NCBI RefSeq assembly: GCF_004000785.1 | Contig: NZ_BILX01000031.1 | Coordinates: forward strand, 1 to 64,000 | Direction: 5' to 3' | Length of the DNA stretch: 64,000 bases | Origin: Paenibacillus ehimensis NBRC 15659 | Lineage (GTDB): Bacteria > Bacillota > Bacilli > Paenibacillales > NBRC-103111 | Part shown: positions 36,331 through 46,620 of the stretch, in pieces | Layout: each line of letters starts with the position of its first letter | How positions within the stretch are numbered: position 1 is the first letter of the stretch | The notes under the pieces: generated by a model | What the model was told of the DNA's origin: nothing | Seen by the model: only the letters and a program-made list of their open reading frames with translations | Database searches by the model: none | Position numbers and translations under genes: made by a program

Positions 36331-37296
36331 ATGAAACCCGCAGGCTTGCGGCTTGCTTACGTCTGTGCCGTATTGAATGCCGTTATTATCGGATTTTCGT
36401 TTCTGTTCACGAAGCAGGCGCTGGAATCGGCCGATCCGTTGGATACGCTCATGTTCCGCTTTCTGCTGTCTGCGGTCGTCATGTCCGTTCCGGCAGCCAT
36501 CGGCTGGATCAAGCTCGATTACAGCAACAAGCGGATTAAGGACGTCCTGCTGCTGGCGGTATTTTACCCTGTCGCCTTCTTCGCCTTTCAGGCGTTCGGT
36601 TTGGTACATGCCGGCTCTGCCGAAGGCGGCATTCTATATGCCTTCACGCCGGTCATTACGATGCTGCTGGCCTCCTGGTTTTTGAAAGAGCGGACCAATG
36701 CGAAGCAGAAGCTGTCGATTTTTCTGTCCGTATTCGGGGTGATCTTCGTCTTCGTCATGAACGGCAGATCGATCGATGTGAGCAACATGAACGGCTTGCT
36801 GCTGTTGTTCCTCTCCTGCGTCGCCTTCGCCGGATACAGCGTTCTCGCCCGCTCGTTGTCGAAGCGGTTCAGCCCTTGGGAGTTGAGCTTCGTCACGACA
36901 TGGCTCGGCTTCGGCTCGTTCCTGCTGATTTCGCTCGGTAAGCACGGGATGGACGGAACGCTCGGCAGGCTGTTCGAGCCGCTTGGCAGCGGCCGTTTTA
37001 TCGTCGCGATTGTGTATTTGGGCGTGCTGTCCTCGCTGGTGACTTCGCTCTTGTCCAATTACGTGCTCTCCAAGATGGAAGCGTCCAAAATGAGCGTCTT
37101 CTCGAATCTCGGGACGGTCGTCTCGATTGCGGCGGGGGCGCTGGTGCTCGGCGAAACGGTAACGGTCTATCATCTCGTCGGCTCGGTGATGATCATTGCC
37201 GGGGTGATCGGGGCGAACCGTTTCGGCACGAAGCGTCAGGTTTCGGATCGGCATGCGGCTTCCGGCAAGACCGGGGAGGACCCGTCCCGGGCCTGA
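36331..37296 (+). CDS. EamA/DMT family transporter
   Basis: A 321-residue, ten-helix protein with two EamA repeats (about 10-140 and 155-290). AAAAGGAGGAGAAAG precedes the ATG. It follows the histidine kinase closely and is followed by a terminator, so it may be a target or third member of the two-component operon. The substrate is unknown (metabolite or drug export). Confidence 0.9.
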   Translation: MKPAGLRLAYVCAVLNAVIIGFSFLFTKQALESADPLDTLMFRFLLSAVVMSVPAAIGWIKLDYSNKRIKDVLLLAVFYPVAFFAFQAFGLVHAGSAEGGILYAFTPVITMLLASWFLKERTNAKQKLSIFLSVFGVIFVFVMNGRSIDVSNMNGLLLLFLSCVAFAGYSVLARSLSKRFSPWELSFVTTWLGFGSFLLISLGKHGMDGTLGRLFEPLGSGRFIVAIVYLGVLSSLVTSLLSNYVLSKMEASKMSVFSNLGTVVSIAAGALVLGETVTVYHLVGSVMIIAGVIGANRFGTKRQVSDRHAASGKTGEDPSRA

Positions 37297-37315
37297 CGGA
37301 CGGCTTTAACGGCGA

Positions 37316-37348
37316 CGGCCCTCGTCTCCATAAGAGAAACGAGGGCCG
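37316..37348. terminator. terminator between EamA gene and chemoreceptor gene
   Basis: GGCCCTCGT (37317-37325) pairs with ACGAGGGCC (37339-37347), followed by an AT-rich tract. It lies between two convergent genes. Confidence 0.75.
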
Positions 37349-37358
37349 CGATTATTTT

Positions 37359-39407
37359 CTATAGCTTAAATTCTTTCACGATGCTTTGCAGATCCTCGGC
37401 CATTTTGGCAAGGGCTTCCGAAGAGGAAGTCACTTCTTCAATGGAAGCCAGCTGCTCCTGCGTGGAAGCCGAGATATTCTGGGTTCCGTCCGCGGACTGT
37501 CGGGCCACCTCGGAAATCTGGCTTACCAACTCGACCGCTTCTCCGGTGCTGGACTGCATTTGCCGTGCATATTCCGTCACATTTTGAATTTGCATGGTCA
37601 CTTGGTTGATGGATTCCCGGATCAGGTCGAACGATTTCCCCGCTTCGTTAACGACTTCGATACCGAGACTCACTTCTTTGGTTCCCTGCTCCATGGAAGC
37701 GACGGCGTTCTGCGTCTCGTTTTGGATCGTAGAGATCAATTCCCCGATCTGCGCTGCGGATTGGGACGACTGCTCGGCCAGCTGCCGGATTTCGTTCGCC
37801 ACCACGGCGAAGCCCCGTCCATGCTCTCCGGCGCGCGCCGCCTCAATAGCGGCGTTCAACGACAGCAAATTGGTCTGTGTCGCGATTCCGGAGATGACCT
37901 TGGCGATATTTTCAATTTCGGTCGACCTTGCTCCCAAGCTCGAAATATTGGCGGCAATGTCGTTGACCGTCGTATTGATCGATTGCATCTGCTTGGTGAC
38001 GGTTTGAATGGCTTGGTTTCCTTCCGTGGCCGTCTGCAAGGTGTGCAGGGAAGAATCCGTCACCTGTTGGGCATTCGCCGCCACCTGCTGAACGCCGTTC
38101 GCCACTTCCGTGATGGCGTTGACGCTGGCTTCGACGCCTTGCATCTGCCGCTCCGTTCCGTCGGCCATCTGCTCAATGGTTAACGCAATAAGCTGCGTAG
38201 CCTTGCTTGTTTCTCCGGCATTCACCGACAGTTGCTCCGCCGAAGCGGCGACCTCTTCCGCGGTCAGTGTCACCTGGGAAACAAAGGTGTGCAGACTTTC
38301 TACCATGGTATTGACCGACTGGGCCAATTGTCCGACTTCATCCTGCGTGCGGATTGGCAAAGGCTCGACCTGTAAATTCCCGTCGGCCACCCGTTTGGTA
38401 ACGGCCGCCATCTCCGCAATCGGTCTCGAAATTTGTCGACCCAGGAAATAAGCCGCAACAATGACCAGGGCAACCACAATCAGCAGGATGACCAGGACGT
38501 TCTGCTCGATCTTCGCGGCTTCCGCCGTGATCGTTTCCACCGGCAAATGAAGATATAAGCCATACCCCGTCTGCGGGATCGGGGAATAGGCGACCATGTA
38601 GGTTTTTCCGCCGTCGGTGTAGGTGGTCGAGCCCGCTTGCTTGTTTCCGGCTTTCAGGATATCGGCCAGCAGCGGCGGGACGCCGGAGTCGGCTACGGTT
38701 TTGCCGACGAGCTCCTTCACGGGGTGCAGCTGAATAATTCCGTTGGAGTCCACAACAATCGGATAGCCCTCTCCGTCGTTGATCATCAGCGGCTTTACGT
38801 ATTTATCCATAAACGCCTCGAAGTTAACGAGCCCGGTAAGCACGCCGATCACCGCATCGTTCGCGTCTTTAACGGGCGTGGCTACAATAATGGAGCGCTT
38901 GCCGGTCGTTTTGGCCAGCAGCACCTCGGTGTACGTGGATTTTCCCTGCAAGCCGTTTTTAAAAAACGGTCTTTCCCCTAAGTTGACCCCGACGCTGGCT
39001 TCGACCGTGTCGGCCGTCACGATGCCGTTAGGAGAAATAAACGTGTTGCCGTCGAACACTTTGGTGCTTTCCGTAAAGTTTTTGATGAATTTGTTTTTCG
39101 CCGCCGCATCGTTCGAGCGGATATCGGTGGTGGAGGCCAATATTTTCACTTCGGACATGCGCTCGGATATGTATTGGTCGATCAGCGTCGCGGTGCTGAC
39201 CACCAGCTTTTCGTACGATTCGGACTGCTTCTTGATCAATTCGGCGGAGCTCGTCTTGGAAATATAATAGGAAATCGATAGGACCGGCACCAGCGATACG
39301 ATCAAAAACCAGGCGATCATTTTATTTTTCAGCTTTTTGCTGAACCATCCGGTCAGACGGCCGAAGGCCCCGGCTTGCCATTGAGGTTTAGCTTGTTCCT
39401 CCATCAT
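37359..39407 (-). CDS. methyl-accepting chemotaxis protein with dCache sensor
   Basis: A 682-residue chemoreceptor. Order: short cytosolic lead, helix (about 25-48), double-Cache ligand domain (about 55-300), helix (about 305-328), HAMP (about 330-385) and a long coiled-coil signalling domain. The kinase-binding tip contains [20 protein letters not shown]. The start at 39407 (MMEEQAKP) follows GCGAGGATGA. There is no chemotaxis gene next to it. The ligand is unknown. Confidence 0.93.
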   Translation of the reverse strand: MMEEQAKPQWQAGAFGRLTGWFSKKLKNKMIAWFLIVSLVPVLSISYYISKTSSAELIKKQSESYEKLVVSTATLIDQYISERMSEVKILASTTDIRSNDAAAKNKFIKNFTESTKVFDGNTFISPNGIVTADTVEASVGVNLGERPFFKNGLQGKSTYTEVLLAKTTGKRSIIVATPVKDANDAVIGVLTGLVNFEAFMDKYVKPLMINDGEGYPIVVDSNGIIQLHPVKELVGKTVADSGVPPLLADILKAGNKQAGSTTYTDGGKTYMVAYSPIPQTGYGLYLHLPVETITAEAAKIEQNVLVILLIVVALVIVAAYFLGRQISRPIAEMAAVTKRVADGNLQVEPLPIRTQDEVGQLAQSVNTMVESLHTFVSQVTLTAEEVAASAEQLSVNAGETSKATQLIALTIEQMADGTERQMQGVEASVNAITEVANGVQQVAANAQQVTDSSLHTLQTATEGNQAIQTVTKQMQSINTTVNDIAANISSLGARSTEIENIAKVISGIATQTNLLSLNAAIEAARAGEHGRGFAVVANEIRQLAEQSSQSAAQIGELISTIQNETQNAVASMEQGTKEVSLGIEVVNEAGKSFDLIRESINQVTMQIQNVTEYARQMQSSTGEAVELVSQISEVARQSADGTQNISASTQEQLASIEEVTSSSEALAKMAEDLQSIVKEFKL

Positions 39408-39496
39408 TTCATCCTCGCTTACTTCGTTAATTTTGAGCAGGCTCGCTGCAAAGAAAAAACGGACTGCTGACATGGAGCCGGCAGCCCGTTAGGGGA

Positions 39497-41212
39497 TTAG
39501 TATCCGAGTGCCGCCCCTTCACCGCGCGGGTCGGCTCCGCCAAATTTCACGTTCGTCTCCGGATCAATCAGAATGACACCCGATTGTCCGACCGCATCAG
39601 TGTAATCGTCTATCATTTTGACAGGATGTCCTCGACGGATCAGCTCATCCTGAACATTTTTCGGAATGCGTCCTTCCAGCTTCAGGTCGTTGGAGGAAGA
39701 GCCCCAGTTGCGTCCGTGCAGCCAGCGTGGCGCTTCGATCGCATCCTGTACGGGCATGCCGAAATCGACGATGCGGGTAACAAGAGCGGCTTGCGTCTGC
39801 GGCTGTCCTTCTCCGCCCTGGGTTCCGTAAATCATGTACGGCTTATCGTTTTTGAACAGCATCGCCGGATTGATCGTATGGAACGAGCGCTTTTTCGGTT
39901 CCAGGTGGTTGATTTCCTTAGGATCCAAGGAGAAGTAGCTGCCCCGGTTTTGCAGAAGCACGCCGGTGTCCTTCGCCACGATCCCCGAACCGTAATCGAA
40001 ATAATGGCTTTGAATCAACGATACGGCGTTGCCTTCTTTATCGATGAAGCCCATCCAGGTCGTATCGCCCTTCGGATCCATCGGCACGACGTCGGCTGCC
40101 GCCTTGGTCATATCGATCCGCTTCGCCATTTCTTTGCCGTGCTCGGGAGAGAGCAGATAATCCACCGGAATATCGGCGAATTTCGGATCGGTCAGCCACT
40201 TGTTGCGGTCGGCGAACGCCTGCTTCGTCGCTTCCACGATCAGATGGTAGTAGTCCGGCGTCCCTTCGCCCAAGCTTTTGACATCGAAGTTGTTCAAAAT
40301 ATTGAGGATCGACAGGGAAGCGATCCCTTGCGAGTTCGGCGGAACGTTGTAGGCCTTATACCCGCGGTAGTCCGTCGAAATCGGTTTTTGCCATTCGGCT
40401 TTGTAGCTCGAAAAGTCGTTCAGCGTCAGCAGTCCGCCGTTCGCTTGCACGTCCTTGACGATTTTCTCGGCGACTTCGCCTTTATAGAATCCGTCGGCGC
40501 CTTTTTTGGCGATGATCTTCAACGTTTTGGCCAAATCCGGCTGCTTCATCAGCTCGCCCACTTTATACGGCTGCCCGTCGGGCTTCAGGTAGGTTTTAGC
40601 CCAGCCTTCGAAGCGCTGCAAGTGCTTCAGCTCGTCATCCTTCGTATCCAGATTGACTTTGGTCCAATACTCTTGGTTCGGCGTAACGGGGAAGCCTTCT
40701 TCCGCATATTTGATCGCCGGCTTGAGCAAAGAACGCCACGATTTGCTGTTGCCGATCTCTTCGTCGGCATAATTGTAAGCTTCCCACCAGCCGGAAACCG
40801 TGCCCGGCACCGTATTGGCGGACAAGTAGCCTCTGGAAGGAATCTTGCTGTAGCCCAAGTTTTTATAGTAATCGATGGTCGCTTTCTCGCTCGAAGGACC
40901 GCTTGCATTTAACGCCTTGAGCTCTTTCTTTTTGGCGTTGTAAATGAGCCAGAAGCTGTCTCCGCCGATGCTCGTGTAATGCGGATAAATGACGGCCAGC
41001 GTAGCTGCTGCGGTGATGGCTGCGTCCACGGCGTTGCCGCCGTCCTCCAGTACCTTCAATGCCGCTGCCGAGGCCAGATAATGCTGAGTCGTGACCATTC
41101 CGCTGGGTGCCATCGTCGTCGGACGGTTGGCGGCGCCGGCGCTCGAAACGGTAGAGAGGCATAATGCCGCTACGGTTCCCAAAATAGCCATTTTCTTCTT
41201 GTTTGCTCGCAT
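39497..41212 (-). CDS. ggt: gamma-glutamyltranspeptidase precursor
   Basis: A 571-residue secreted enzyme that hydrolyses or transfers gamma-glutamyl groups of glutathione and related peptides. A signal peptide ends near SSAGA-AN (residue 28). The precursor should cleave itself before a Thr in the GDTTWMGFID segment (about residue 383), giving the nucleophile of the small subunit. The C-terminal GGEGQPQTQ and GADPRGEGAALGY are typical. GAGGAGGAAAACGA precedes the ATG. Confidence 0.92.
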   Translation of the reverse strand: MRANKKKMAILGTVAALCLSTVSSAGAANRPTTMAPSGMVTTQHYLASAAALKVLEDGGNAVDAAITAAATLAVIYPHYTSIGGDSFWLIYNAKKKELKALNASGPSSEKATIDYYKNLGYSKIPSRGYLSANTVPGTVSGWWEAYNYADEEIGNSKSWRSLLKPAIKYAEEGFPVTPNQEYWTKVNLDTKDDELKHLQRFEGWAKTYLKPDGQPYKVGELMKQPDLAKTLKIIAKKGADGFYKGEVAEKIVKDVQANGGLLTLNDFSSYKAEWQKPISTDYRGYKAYNVPPNSQGIASLSILNILNNFDVKSLGEGTPDYYHLIVEATKQAFADRNKWLTDPKFADIPVDYLLSPEHGKEMAKRIDMTKAAADVVPMDPKGDTTWMGFIDKEGNAVSLIQSHYFDYGSGIVAKDTGVLLQNRGSYFSLDPKEINHLEPKKRSFHTINPAMLFKNDKPYMIYGTQGGEGQPQTQAALVTRIVDFGMPVQDAIEAPRWLHGRNWGSSSNDLKLEGRIPKNVQDELIRRGHPVKMIDDYTDAVGQSGVILIDPETNVKFGGADPRGEGAALGY

Positions 41213-41687
41213 TCGTTTTCCTCCTCTTCGTTGCCTAGCAGATTTTGTTCGCCTGTCAAAGAGAGCGGAAAGCAAAAAAGGAGACAGTTCGATACCGTCA
41301 CCTTCATTCTCATCCTTGATGACAGGTAGCTGGCTGGCATAGCCGCTATAGGAATAGCAGCCTTAGCCCCTCTAGTTTTGCGTCCTATTCTTTCGAATAG
41401 TTTGCCTTTTTCATGTTAAAAGGATCGTATGGAAAATTCAGCCTATGGCCTTGTAGGAAATATACACCATTTTTCCTAGTCCGGCAATTGTTTTTTTTGT
41501 AAAATTCCTCACAATCAGACATATAATTTGAAAAATCGACATATTTGTCGAAAAACGTCGCATGAAAACCATTCCCGAAAACAACGGCAACAAGCGAAGC
41601 CCGCGGAGATCCAAACGATCCGCAAAAGCTTCGCTCTATTGTGGGGCGCTGCGCCTGCAGGCGCAGTACGCTTCTATGTCTATGGAC
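41213..41687. other. intergenic region with two palindromes
   Basis: A 475-bp gap. TCGACA-TATT-TGTCGA (41536-41551) looks like an operator about 320 bp upstream of ggt. CTGCGCCTGCAGGCGCAG (41649-41666) is a perfect 18-bp palindrome just beyond the YheO-type gene, possibly its 3' hairpin. Plus-strand ORFs here lack ribosome sites and are not called. Confidence 0.5.
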
Positions 41688-42356
41688 TTACAAAAACTTT
41701 TGCGCCGCGCTGCGCTCCTGGTTCACCCGGATTTCATCCAAGTAGTTGTAAAGGGTGAATTTGGAAATGTCTAGAAATTGACATACCTTGTCGCCGGCTT
41801 TTTTCACCAGAAACGCGCCCCGGGCATCCAAAAACTGCAACGCTTTGATCTTATCCTCTTTGGCCATATGGGACACCGGCTTGCCGATGGACTTCTGGCA
41901 TTCCTGCAGCAAATAATCGACCAGATCGTTTACGTCGTTCACGAACACTTCCTTGACCTCCTGATCGAGGCTGTGCATGGTGAGCGACCGGATCGTATTT
42001 TCCGCCACGAGCAAATCCGAAATATCGAAGTTGATGCACAAAGCTCCGATCGTTTCGCCCTTGCTGTTCTTAATATACGTGGACGACGAACGCAAAATTT
42101 TGCCGTCCTTCGTCTGCGTGATATAGTTGTACCGGTCTCCGTCGGTCACGGTGCCGCGCAGCACTTCGAGCCCGAGGTTGCTGCCGCAGTCGCCGACCTT
42201 CCTTCCGGTAATATGGCCGTTCTCGATGGCGACGATCGTGCTTTCGTATCCCTGAGTCAAGTCGTGCAGCACGACCTCGCATTTATCCCCGAACTGTGCA
42301 GCGATGCAGCGAAGCAGGGGAAGGAGGAAGCCGATCTCCTCTTTAACCGATTCCAA
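41688..42356 (-). CDS. YheO-type regulator (PAS-like plus HTH)
   Basis: A 222-residue regulator of the YheO/DauR family. The N-terminal PAS-like domain (about 5-120) has VLHDLTQGYESTIVAIENGHITGRKVGD and GALCINFDIS. The C-terminal HTH (about 160-215) has ALQFLDARGAFLVKKAGDKVCQFLDISKFTLYNYLDEI-type sequence. It lies upstream of ggt on the same strand, 475 bp away. The effector is unknown. Confidence 0.9.
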   Translation of the reverse strand: MESVKEEIGFLLPLLRCIAAQFGDKCEVVLHDLTQGYESTIVAIENGHITGRKVGDCGSNLGLEVLRGTVTDGDRYNYITQTKDGKILRSSSTYIKNSKGETIGALCINFDISDLLVAENTIRSLTMHSLDQEVKEVFVNDVNDLVDYLLQECQKSIGKPVSHMAKEDKIKALQFLDARGAFLVKKAGDKVCQFLDISKFTLYNYLDEIRVNQERSAAQKFL

Positions 42357-42595
42357 TCCGTCTCACTTCTTTCCTTCAGTGTGCAAACCCCATGAGTTGC
42401 AAAAAAATAGTTTGAGCACCAAAAAAGTTTTCTGTATCTTTAGTATCATCGCAATCGGAAATCTTGTCAACCGAATTCGGCGGCCGGACAAATCCAGGGG
42501 GGCGGCGAATGGCTGGAAATCATTGTAGGCCGGGACGGCGGGAAGGTATAATGAGGGAGAATGATCCTTTCACAGCGTACGAGGGAGGCTGTCCT

Positions 42596-43213
42596 ATGAA
42601 TCACCGATGGTTGGAATGGGCCAAGCAGATTCAAGCAATCGCGCAGACCGGATTGGCCTACACGAAGGATGTATACGACCGGGAGCGGTTCGAGGAATTA
42701 AGGCAAATGAGCGTCGATATTCTGGCTCATTACACAGAGACGGACTCCGGGAAAATCAAGCTGACGTTCGCCAGCGATACCGGCTATGCCACGCCGAAGG
42801 TGGACATTCGCGGCGTCGTGTTCCGGGACGGGAAGCTTCTGCTGGTCCGCGAAAAGCACGACGGCGCCTGGGCGCTCCCGGGGGGATGGGCGGATATCGG
42901 CTTGTCGCCGTCGGAGATTGCGGTCAAGGAAATCAAGGAAGAGTCGGGCTTCGACGCGGCGCCCGTCCGGCTGCTTGCCGTGCTGGACAAGAAATTTCAC
43001 GGTCATCCGCCGGAGCCGTATCATGTTTATAAGCTGTTTATCCAATGCGAGATTACCGGGGGGAGCGCCAAGACCGGGGTGGAAACGTCGGCCGTCGGTT
43101 TTTTCGGCGAAGACGAGCTGCCGGTCTTATCGGTAGAGCGCAACACCGAGGCGCAGCTGCGGACGATGTTCGAGTTTCTGCGCGATCCGGATAAACCGGT
43201 CATTTTGGATTGA
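42596..43213 (+). CDS. NUDIX hydrolase with N-terminal NUDIX_N domain (YjhB-like)
   Basis: A 205-residue protein. A helical N-terminal domain (about 1-60) precedes a NUDIX fold. The box reads GGWADIGLSPSEIAVKEIKEESG, close to GX5EX7REUXEEXGU with K in place of R at the REUXEE arginine. Relatives hydrolyse ADP-ribose or other nucleoside diphosphate compounds. GAGGGAGG precedes the ATG at 42596. Confidence 0.9.
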   Translation: MNHRWLEWAKQIQAIAQTGLAYTKDVYDRERFEELRQMSVDILAHYTETDSGKIKLTFASDTGYATPKVDIRGVVFRDGKLLLVREKHDGAWALPGGWADIGLSPSEIAVKEIKEESGFDAAPVRLLAVLDKKFHGHPPEPYHVYKLFIQCEITGGSAKTGVETSAVGFFGEDELPVLSVERNTEAQLRTMFEFLRDPDKPVILD

Positions 43214-43236
43214 AGAGGGGCGCAAGCCTCTCTTTT

Positions 43237-43717
43237 CTAGTTCAAGCGGTGAACAATTTCGTAGGCGTTGCCGCAAGGGTCCTCGAAATAGACCGCATAA
43301 TAGGTCGGGCTGATCGGGAACAGCTTCGGCCCGGCGGTGACGAAGTCCCGACTCGCGCCGCTCCAGCGCATGGAGCTGCTCCTCGTTCGTGTACCTTTTG
43401 AGCTTGGCAACGGCCCGCTCCAGCGCTTCGCCGTATGGATAACCCGCCTGTTGGGCGAAGGCTGCCGAATGGACGAGCGCCGTCTGCTCCTCCAAGTCAA
43501 AAAACAACGGCGCTTCGTTGAACGATTCGAGCAAGCTGTAGCCGCCGTGATGCCCGGCGTCGGCCACGATGGGAACTCCGCTGGCGCATAAAGCGTCGAT
43601 GCACCGGTAGACGGTGCGCACATGAATCTCCAGCTCGTCCGCGAGCTGTTGGGCGGTCAGGCGCTTCCCCTTTTTAAGCAGCCACAGGATGGATAACATG
43701 TTGTCCGCTTTGGACAT
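43237..43717 (-). pseudogene. WYL-type HTH regulator remnant joined to the tail of a VOC/glyoxalase protein
   Basis: The reading frame from ATG 43717 (after AGGAG) gives an HTH_11 domain, MLSILWLLKKGKRLTAQQLA and IHVRTVYRCIDAL, then the start of a YafY/WYL-like linker to about 43380. From there a different frame encodes FPISPTYYAVYFEDPCGNAYEIVH and stops at 43237. That is the C-terminal end of a VOC superfamily protein. Intact WYL regulators have about 300 residues, so a deletion seems to have fused the 5' part of one gene to the 3' end of another, out of frame. Confidence 0.7.
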
Positions 43718-43751
43718 GGCTTGGCGCTCCTTTTCTAAGCGGCGGAAGGAC

Positions 43752-44378
43752 TCATGGAAGCGCGGCTTCCATGATGGCCAGAATATCCTTCGGGTGCCGC
43801 AGACGGTAATTGGCCGCAATTCCCGCATCGTGCGCTCCCCACAGCGCCAGTCCCGAAGCGACGCCCGCTCCGGCTGCGCACTGCATATCGTAGATGCTGT
43901 CTCCGATGTACATCGTATCCTGCGGCTCCGCCTCAAGCCGCTTCAAGGCGGTCAGAATCGGCTCGGGGTGCGGCTTATGCCGGGACGTATCATCGGCGCA
44001 GACGACGACATCGAAGTAAGGGTGCAGATCGAACCGGGCAAAATCTTTGATATATTCCGTGCGGGTCTTGGAGGTGACGATACCGGTCTTCAGCCCCAGC
44101 TCTTTGACCCGGCGCAGCATCGGCTCGATGCCTTCGAATACGCGGATTTGGTAGTCGAACCGCTCCATCAGCCGGTTCCAGCGTTTCGCGGCTTCCTCAA
44201 TATCTTGAATCCCGAAGCGGGGGAGCGAGCGGACGCTCGGGATCCCGAGCACAAAGGCAAGGTCCTCAGGCTCGTAAGGGATATTCCTCTCCCGCAGCAG
44301 GTCCGACAGCGAACTGAGAATCGCCTGCTCCGTATCGAGCAGCGTGCCATCTACATCGAATAATAGACAAGGGTACAT
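43752..44378 (-). CDS. HAD-superfamily phosphatase (Gph/PpaX-like)
   Basis: A 208-residue HAD-IA hydrolase. Motif I is LFDVDGTLLDT (nucleophile and acid Asp), motif II GIVTSKTR, motif III Lys in RHKPHPEP, motif IV YIGDSIYDMQCA. The helical cap (about 20-85) is of the C1 type. Substrates of this group are phosphoglycolate, pyrophosphate or sugar phosphates, and cannot be told apart here. It precedes the WYL remnant on the same strand. Confidence 0.9.
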   Translation of the reverse strand: MYPCLLFDVDGTLLDTEQAILSSLSDLLRERNIPYEPEDLAFVLGIPSVRSLPRFGIQDIEEAAKRWNRLMERFDYQIRVFEGIEPMLRRVKELGLKTGIVTSKTRTEYIKDFARFDLHPYFDVVVCADDTSRHKPHPEPILTALKRLEAEPQDTMYIGDSIYDMQCAAGAGVASGLALWGAHDAGIAANYRLRHPKDILAIMEAALP

Positions 44379-44845
44379 GAGGAATCAATTCTTTCTTCAC
44401 GAATAATGCAAGATAACTTAATTATACTTATGGTAACTTACATGAACAAGTGATAATCAATGAAAATAAGTGATAATGCCTGGATTAAATAATGAATATT
44501 GCATAATCTGGCGAAAGAGTGGGTAGCCACAAGGGAGTGTGCGGTCTGATCTTGCCGTCTGGTAAAAGTATTTGCCAAACAATCGCCGGAGGAGCTTTGT
44601 CGGATGCTTTTTTTCGTTTCTGTACCCGATGCTGGAGAAAACACGTTGGAGGTTGAGCCCTATGGCGCAGCGGTGTCCGCAGGAGAGGCCGAAGCGGTGA
44701 AGCCGGTGTCTCCGGTGCCCAGCGCCGGCGCTGCAGACCTGCGGAAAGGTAGTTGGACGATGCGTCGACGGGGGGGTAGAACCGGACGGTTGGGGAATTC
44801 GTTCAGGAGGCCGGAAGCGCGGCAACTCTCGCTGCGGCGCCAGAC
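44379..44845. other. gene-free gap with direct repeats
   Basis: 467 bp. AAGTGATAAT occurs at 44448-44457 and 44468-44477, a 20-bp period (two helical turns), just upstream of the HAD gene as it is transcribed. The plus-strand ORF at 44604-44867 has no ribosome site and shows no domain, so it is not called. Confidence 0.45.
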
Positions 44846-45343
44846 TTATGATTTATTTTCAACATAGGTTAGAAAAGCTTGCATTCCTTTAAGCCAAAAA
44901 GCCAAAAAAGGGGTCGTAACTGGTAGCACTATTAAGGCATATTGAGGTGCCAGTTTAAAATAATCGTGCATGATATCATTCGCTGTAATCTCTGGGGACG
45001 GGGTCATCACACGCTCAAAGCCATACTCTGAAATCAGCATCAGCGCAGCACCAACTGACCCCATGAATAGGGGGATTATAAAACCTAGAAAAGCACATAT
45101 AATCCAATATACCCATAGGCGAACGTTCCTGAATGCCTGGAAGTACCCTGAAATACCAGAGATAACGGAGACAGGAAAAAGGGATGTCGCAAAAAACCAT
45201 AACCATCCCTCAAACGACGCTCCCCCATATGACATGCCGCCAGCTGCGAAATCCCCGAGAAAAGAAATGATAAAACTCAAAAAAAACATAGTGACCAAAC
45301 CGTAAATAAGACCTGCGAACGTAGAGCGCATTTTAATATTCAT
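44846..45343 (-). CDS. integral membrane protein, function unknown
   Basis: A 165-residue protein with four likely helices (about 10-32, 48-70, 75-105 and 130-152). GGAGGGATGAAGC precedes the ATG. AT-richer than its neighbours. I do not recognise the family. Confidence 0.7.
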   Translation of the reverse strand: MNIKMRSTFAGLIYGLVTMFFLSFIISFLGDFAAGGMSYGGASFEGWLWFFATSLFPVSVISGISGYFQAFRNVRLWVYWIICAFLGFIIPLFMGSVGAALMLISEYGFERVMTPSPEITANDIMHDYFKLAPQYALIVLPVTTPFLAFWLKGMQAFLTYVENKS

Positions 45344-45513
45344 GCTTCATCCCTCCCCGGCATCCATGAGCAAGCAGGTGTTTGAAAAAAGTCACAATTG
45401 CCCAATGCTTGCCGGATTCCGGCAGTTTATAATAAAAGATGAATCTTTGGGTTCGTCCAAAGCGGGCCGAAAGACAGCGGTTACATCTTATTTCGTATTT
45501 TGGAGGTCATGCC

Positions 45514-45807
45514 ATGTTGAATCATCCCATCGGCCGCTTGCGCATCGTCGCTTTTATTGAAGGGATGTCCTATCTCGTTCTGCTGGCTATCGCCATGCCG
45601 CTCAAATATTTCTTGGACATGCCGCAAGCCGTCAAAATTGTCGGATCGCTCCACGGCCTGTTGTTCGTGCTGTATGTGCTGGCCGTCATCCACGTCACCT
45701 TCGCTCACCGCTGGACCGTGCTGAAAGTGCTGTTCGCCATGCTTGCCGCCTTCATTCCGTTCGGCAATTTCGTGCTGGATTCGCGCCTGCTCAAAAACAG
45801 CCGCTAG
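45514..45807 (+). CDS. DUF3817 family membrane protein
   Basis: A 97-residue protein with three helices. RLRIVAFIEGMSYLVLLAIAMPLKY and GSLHGLLFVLYVLAV are typical of DUF3817. TTTTGGAGGTC precedes the ATG at 45514. The function is unknown. Confidence 0.9.
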   Translation: MLNHPIGRLRIVAFIEGMSYLVLLAIAMPLKYFLDMPQAVKIVGSLHGLLFVLYVLAVIHVTFAHRWTVLKVLFAMLAAFIPFGNFVLDSRLLKNSR

Positions 45808-45977
45808 GCGAACCGGAAAAGGCAGCCGCATGGAGAAGCTTGCAGGCCTGCCTTTCGCTGCCGGCCATAACGTTTGCTCGAAAAGACTCCGGTAAGGAGT
45901 TTTTCTCATTTCTGGTTCTGCCATCGTTCGAGCTTGTGAATGTGCTCCAGCGGAACTCCTCCTTCAAATTCCTCTGC

Positions 45978-46604
45978 TTAGGTCAGTTTGTCCCATTTGG
46001 CCCACATTTTGCGCGGATTTAGTTCATACTCTTCGTTGTCCCGGAACATGAACCGGTGCATAATAAATTCCCTGCGGATCGTTGCGAAGTCCTCGTGATA
46101 CTGCCGGATGAAGTCGTTGATTTCCTGCTCCGTATACTTGCGTCCCTTCTCCAATCCGGAGACGATATGCTCCAGTACGATCAGCTTCTTCTTCAACTGG
46201 GCGGGCACGTGCTTTAATTTGCCTTCGGAGGTGAAGAAGTTTTTGAGAACGGATTGTTGCAGACGTTCGGCTTTGTCTTCGGGCATGGAAGCCCCTCCTG
46301 TCTCGTTGGAATGAGCGTAGATCAGCTCTACCGAAGCGGCGGCGTTCGCCTTGATGAAATGATGGTTCAGCGAAAAGTAGATGGTATTTTTCACCCGGCG
46401 CTCATAAAGCAAGCCGGCTTCCCGCAGCTTGGCGGCGTGGTGGGTAATGGTCGCGGGAGATACGCCTAATTTGTCGGCCAGCACCTGTCCGTTCAGCTCC
46501 CCGTCCGCCAGCAGAATAAGGAGGCGGATTCTTGTCGGGTCGGCGAGCGCTTTATGATAGTTGACGATTTTATCCAGCTGCATGGGTTGATGATCACCGT
46601 CCAT
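45978..46604 (-). CDS. ArsR-type HTH regulator with DUF2087 domain
   Basis: A 208-residue regulator. The winged helix (about 10-85) has ADPTRIRLLILLADGELNG and LGVSPATITHHAAKLREAGL. The C-terminal DUF2087 domain (about 110-205) has KKLIVLEHIVSGLEKGRKYTEQEINDFI. No metal-binding CxC motif is present. A start at 46583 (MQLDKIVNY), after GGTGAT, is possible. A 40-bp dyad 17 bp upstream is the likely autorepression site. Confidence 0.92.
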   Translation of the reverse strand: MDGDHQPMQLDKIVNYHKALADPTRIRLLILLADGELNGQVLADKLGVSPATITHHAAKLREAGLLYERRVKNTIYFSLNHHFIKANAAASVELIYAHSNETGGASMPEDKAERLQQSVLKNFFTSEGKLKHVPAQLKKKLIVLEHIVSGLEKGRKYTEQEINDFIRQYHEDFATIRREFIMHRFMFRDNEEYELNPRKMWAKWDKLT

Positions 46605-46620
46605 ATTTTTTAATGGACAA

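Noticed and set aside
44604-44867. 87-codon plus-strand ORF
   Set aside because: No ribosome site, and its end overlaps the convergent membrane-protein gene. It has low-complexity composition without a domain.
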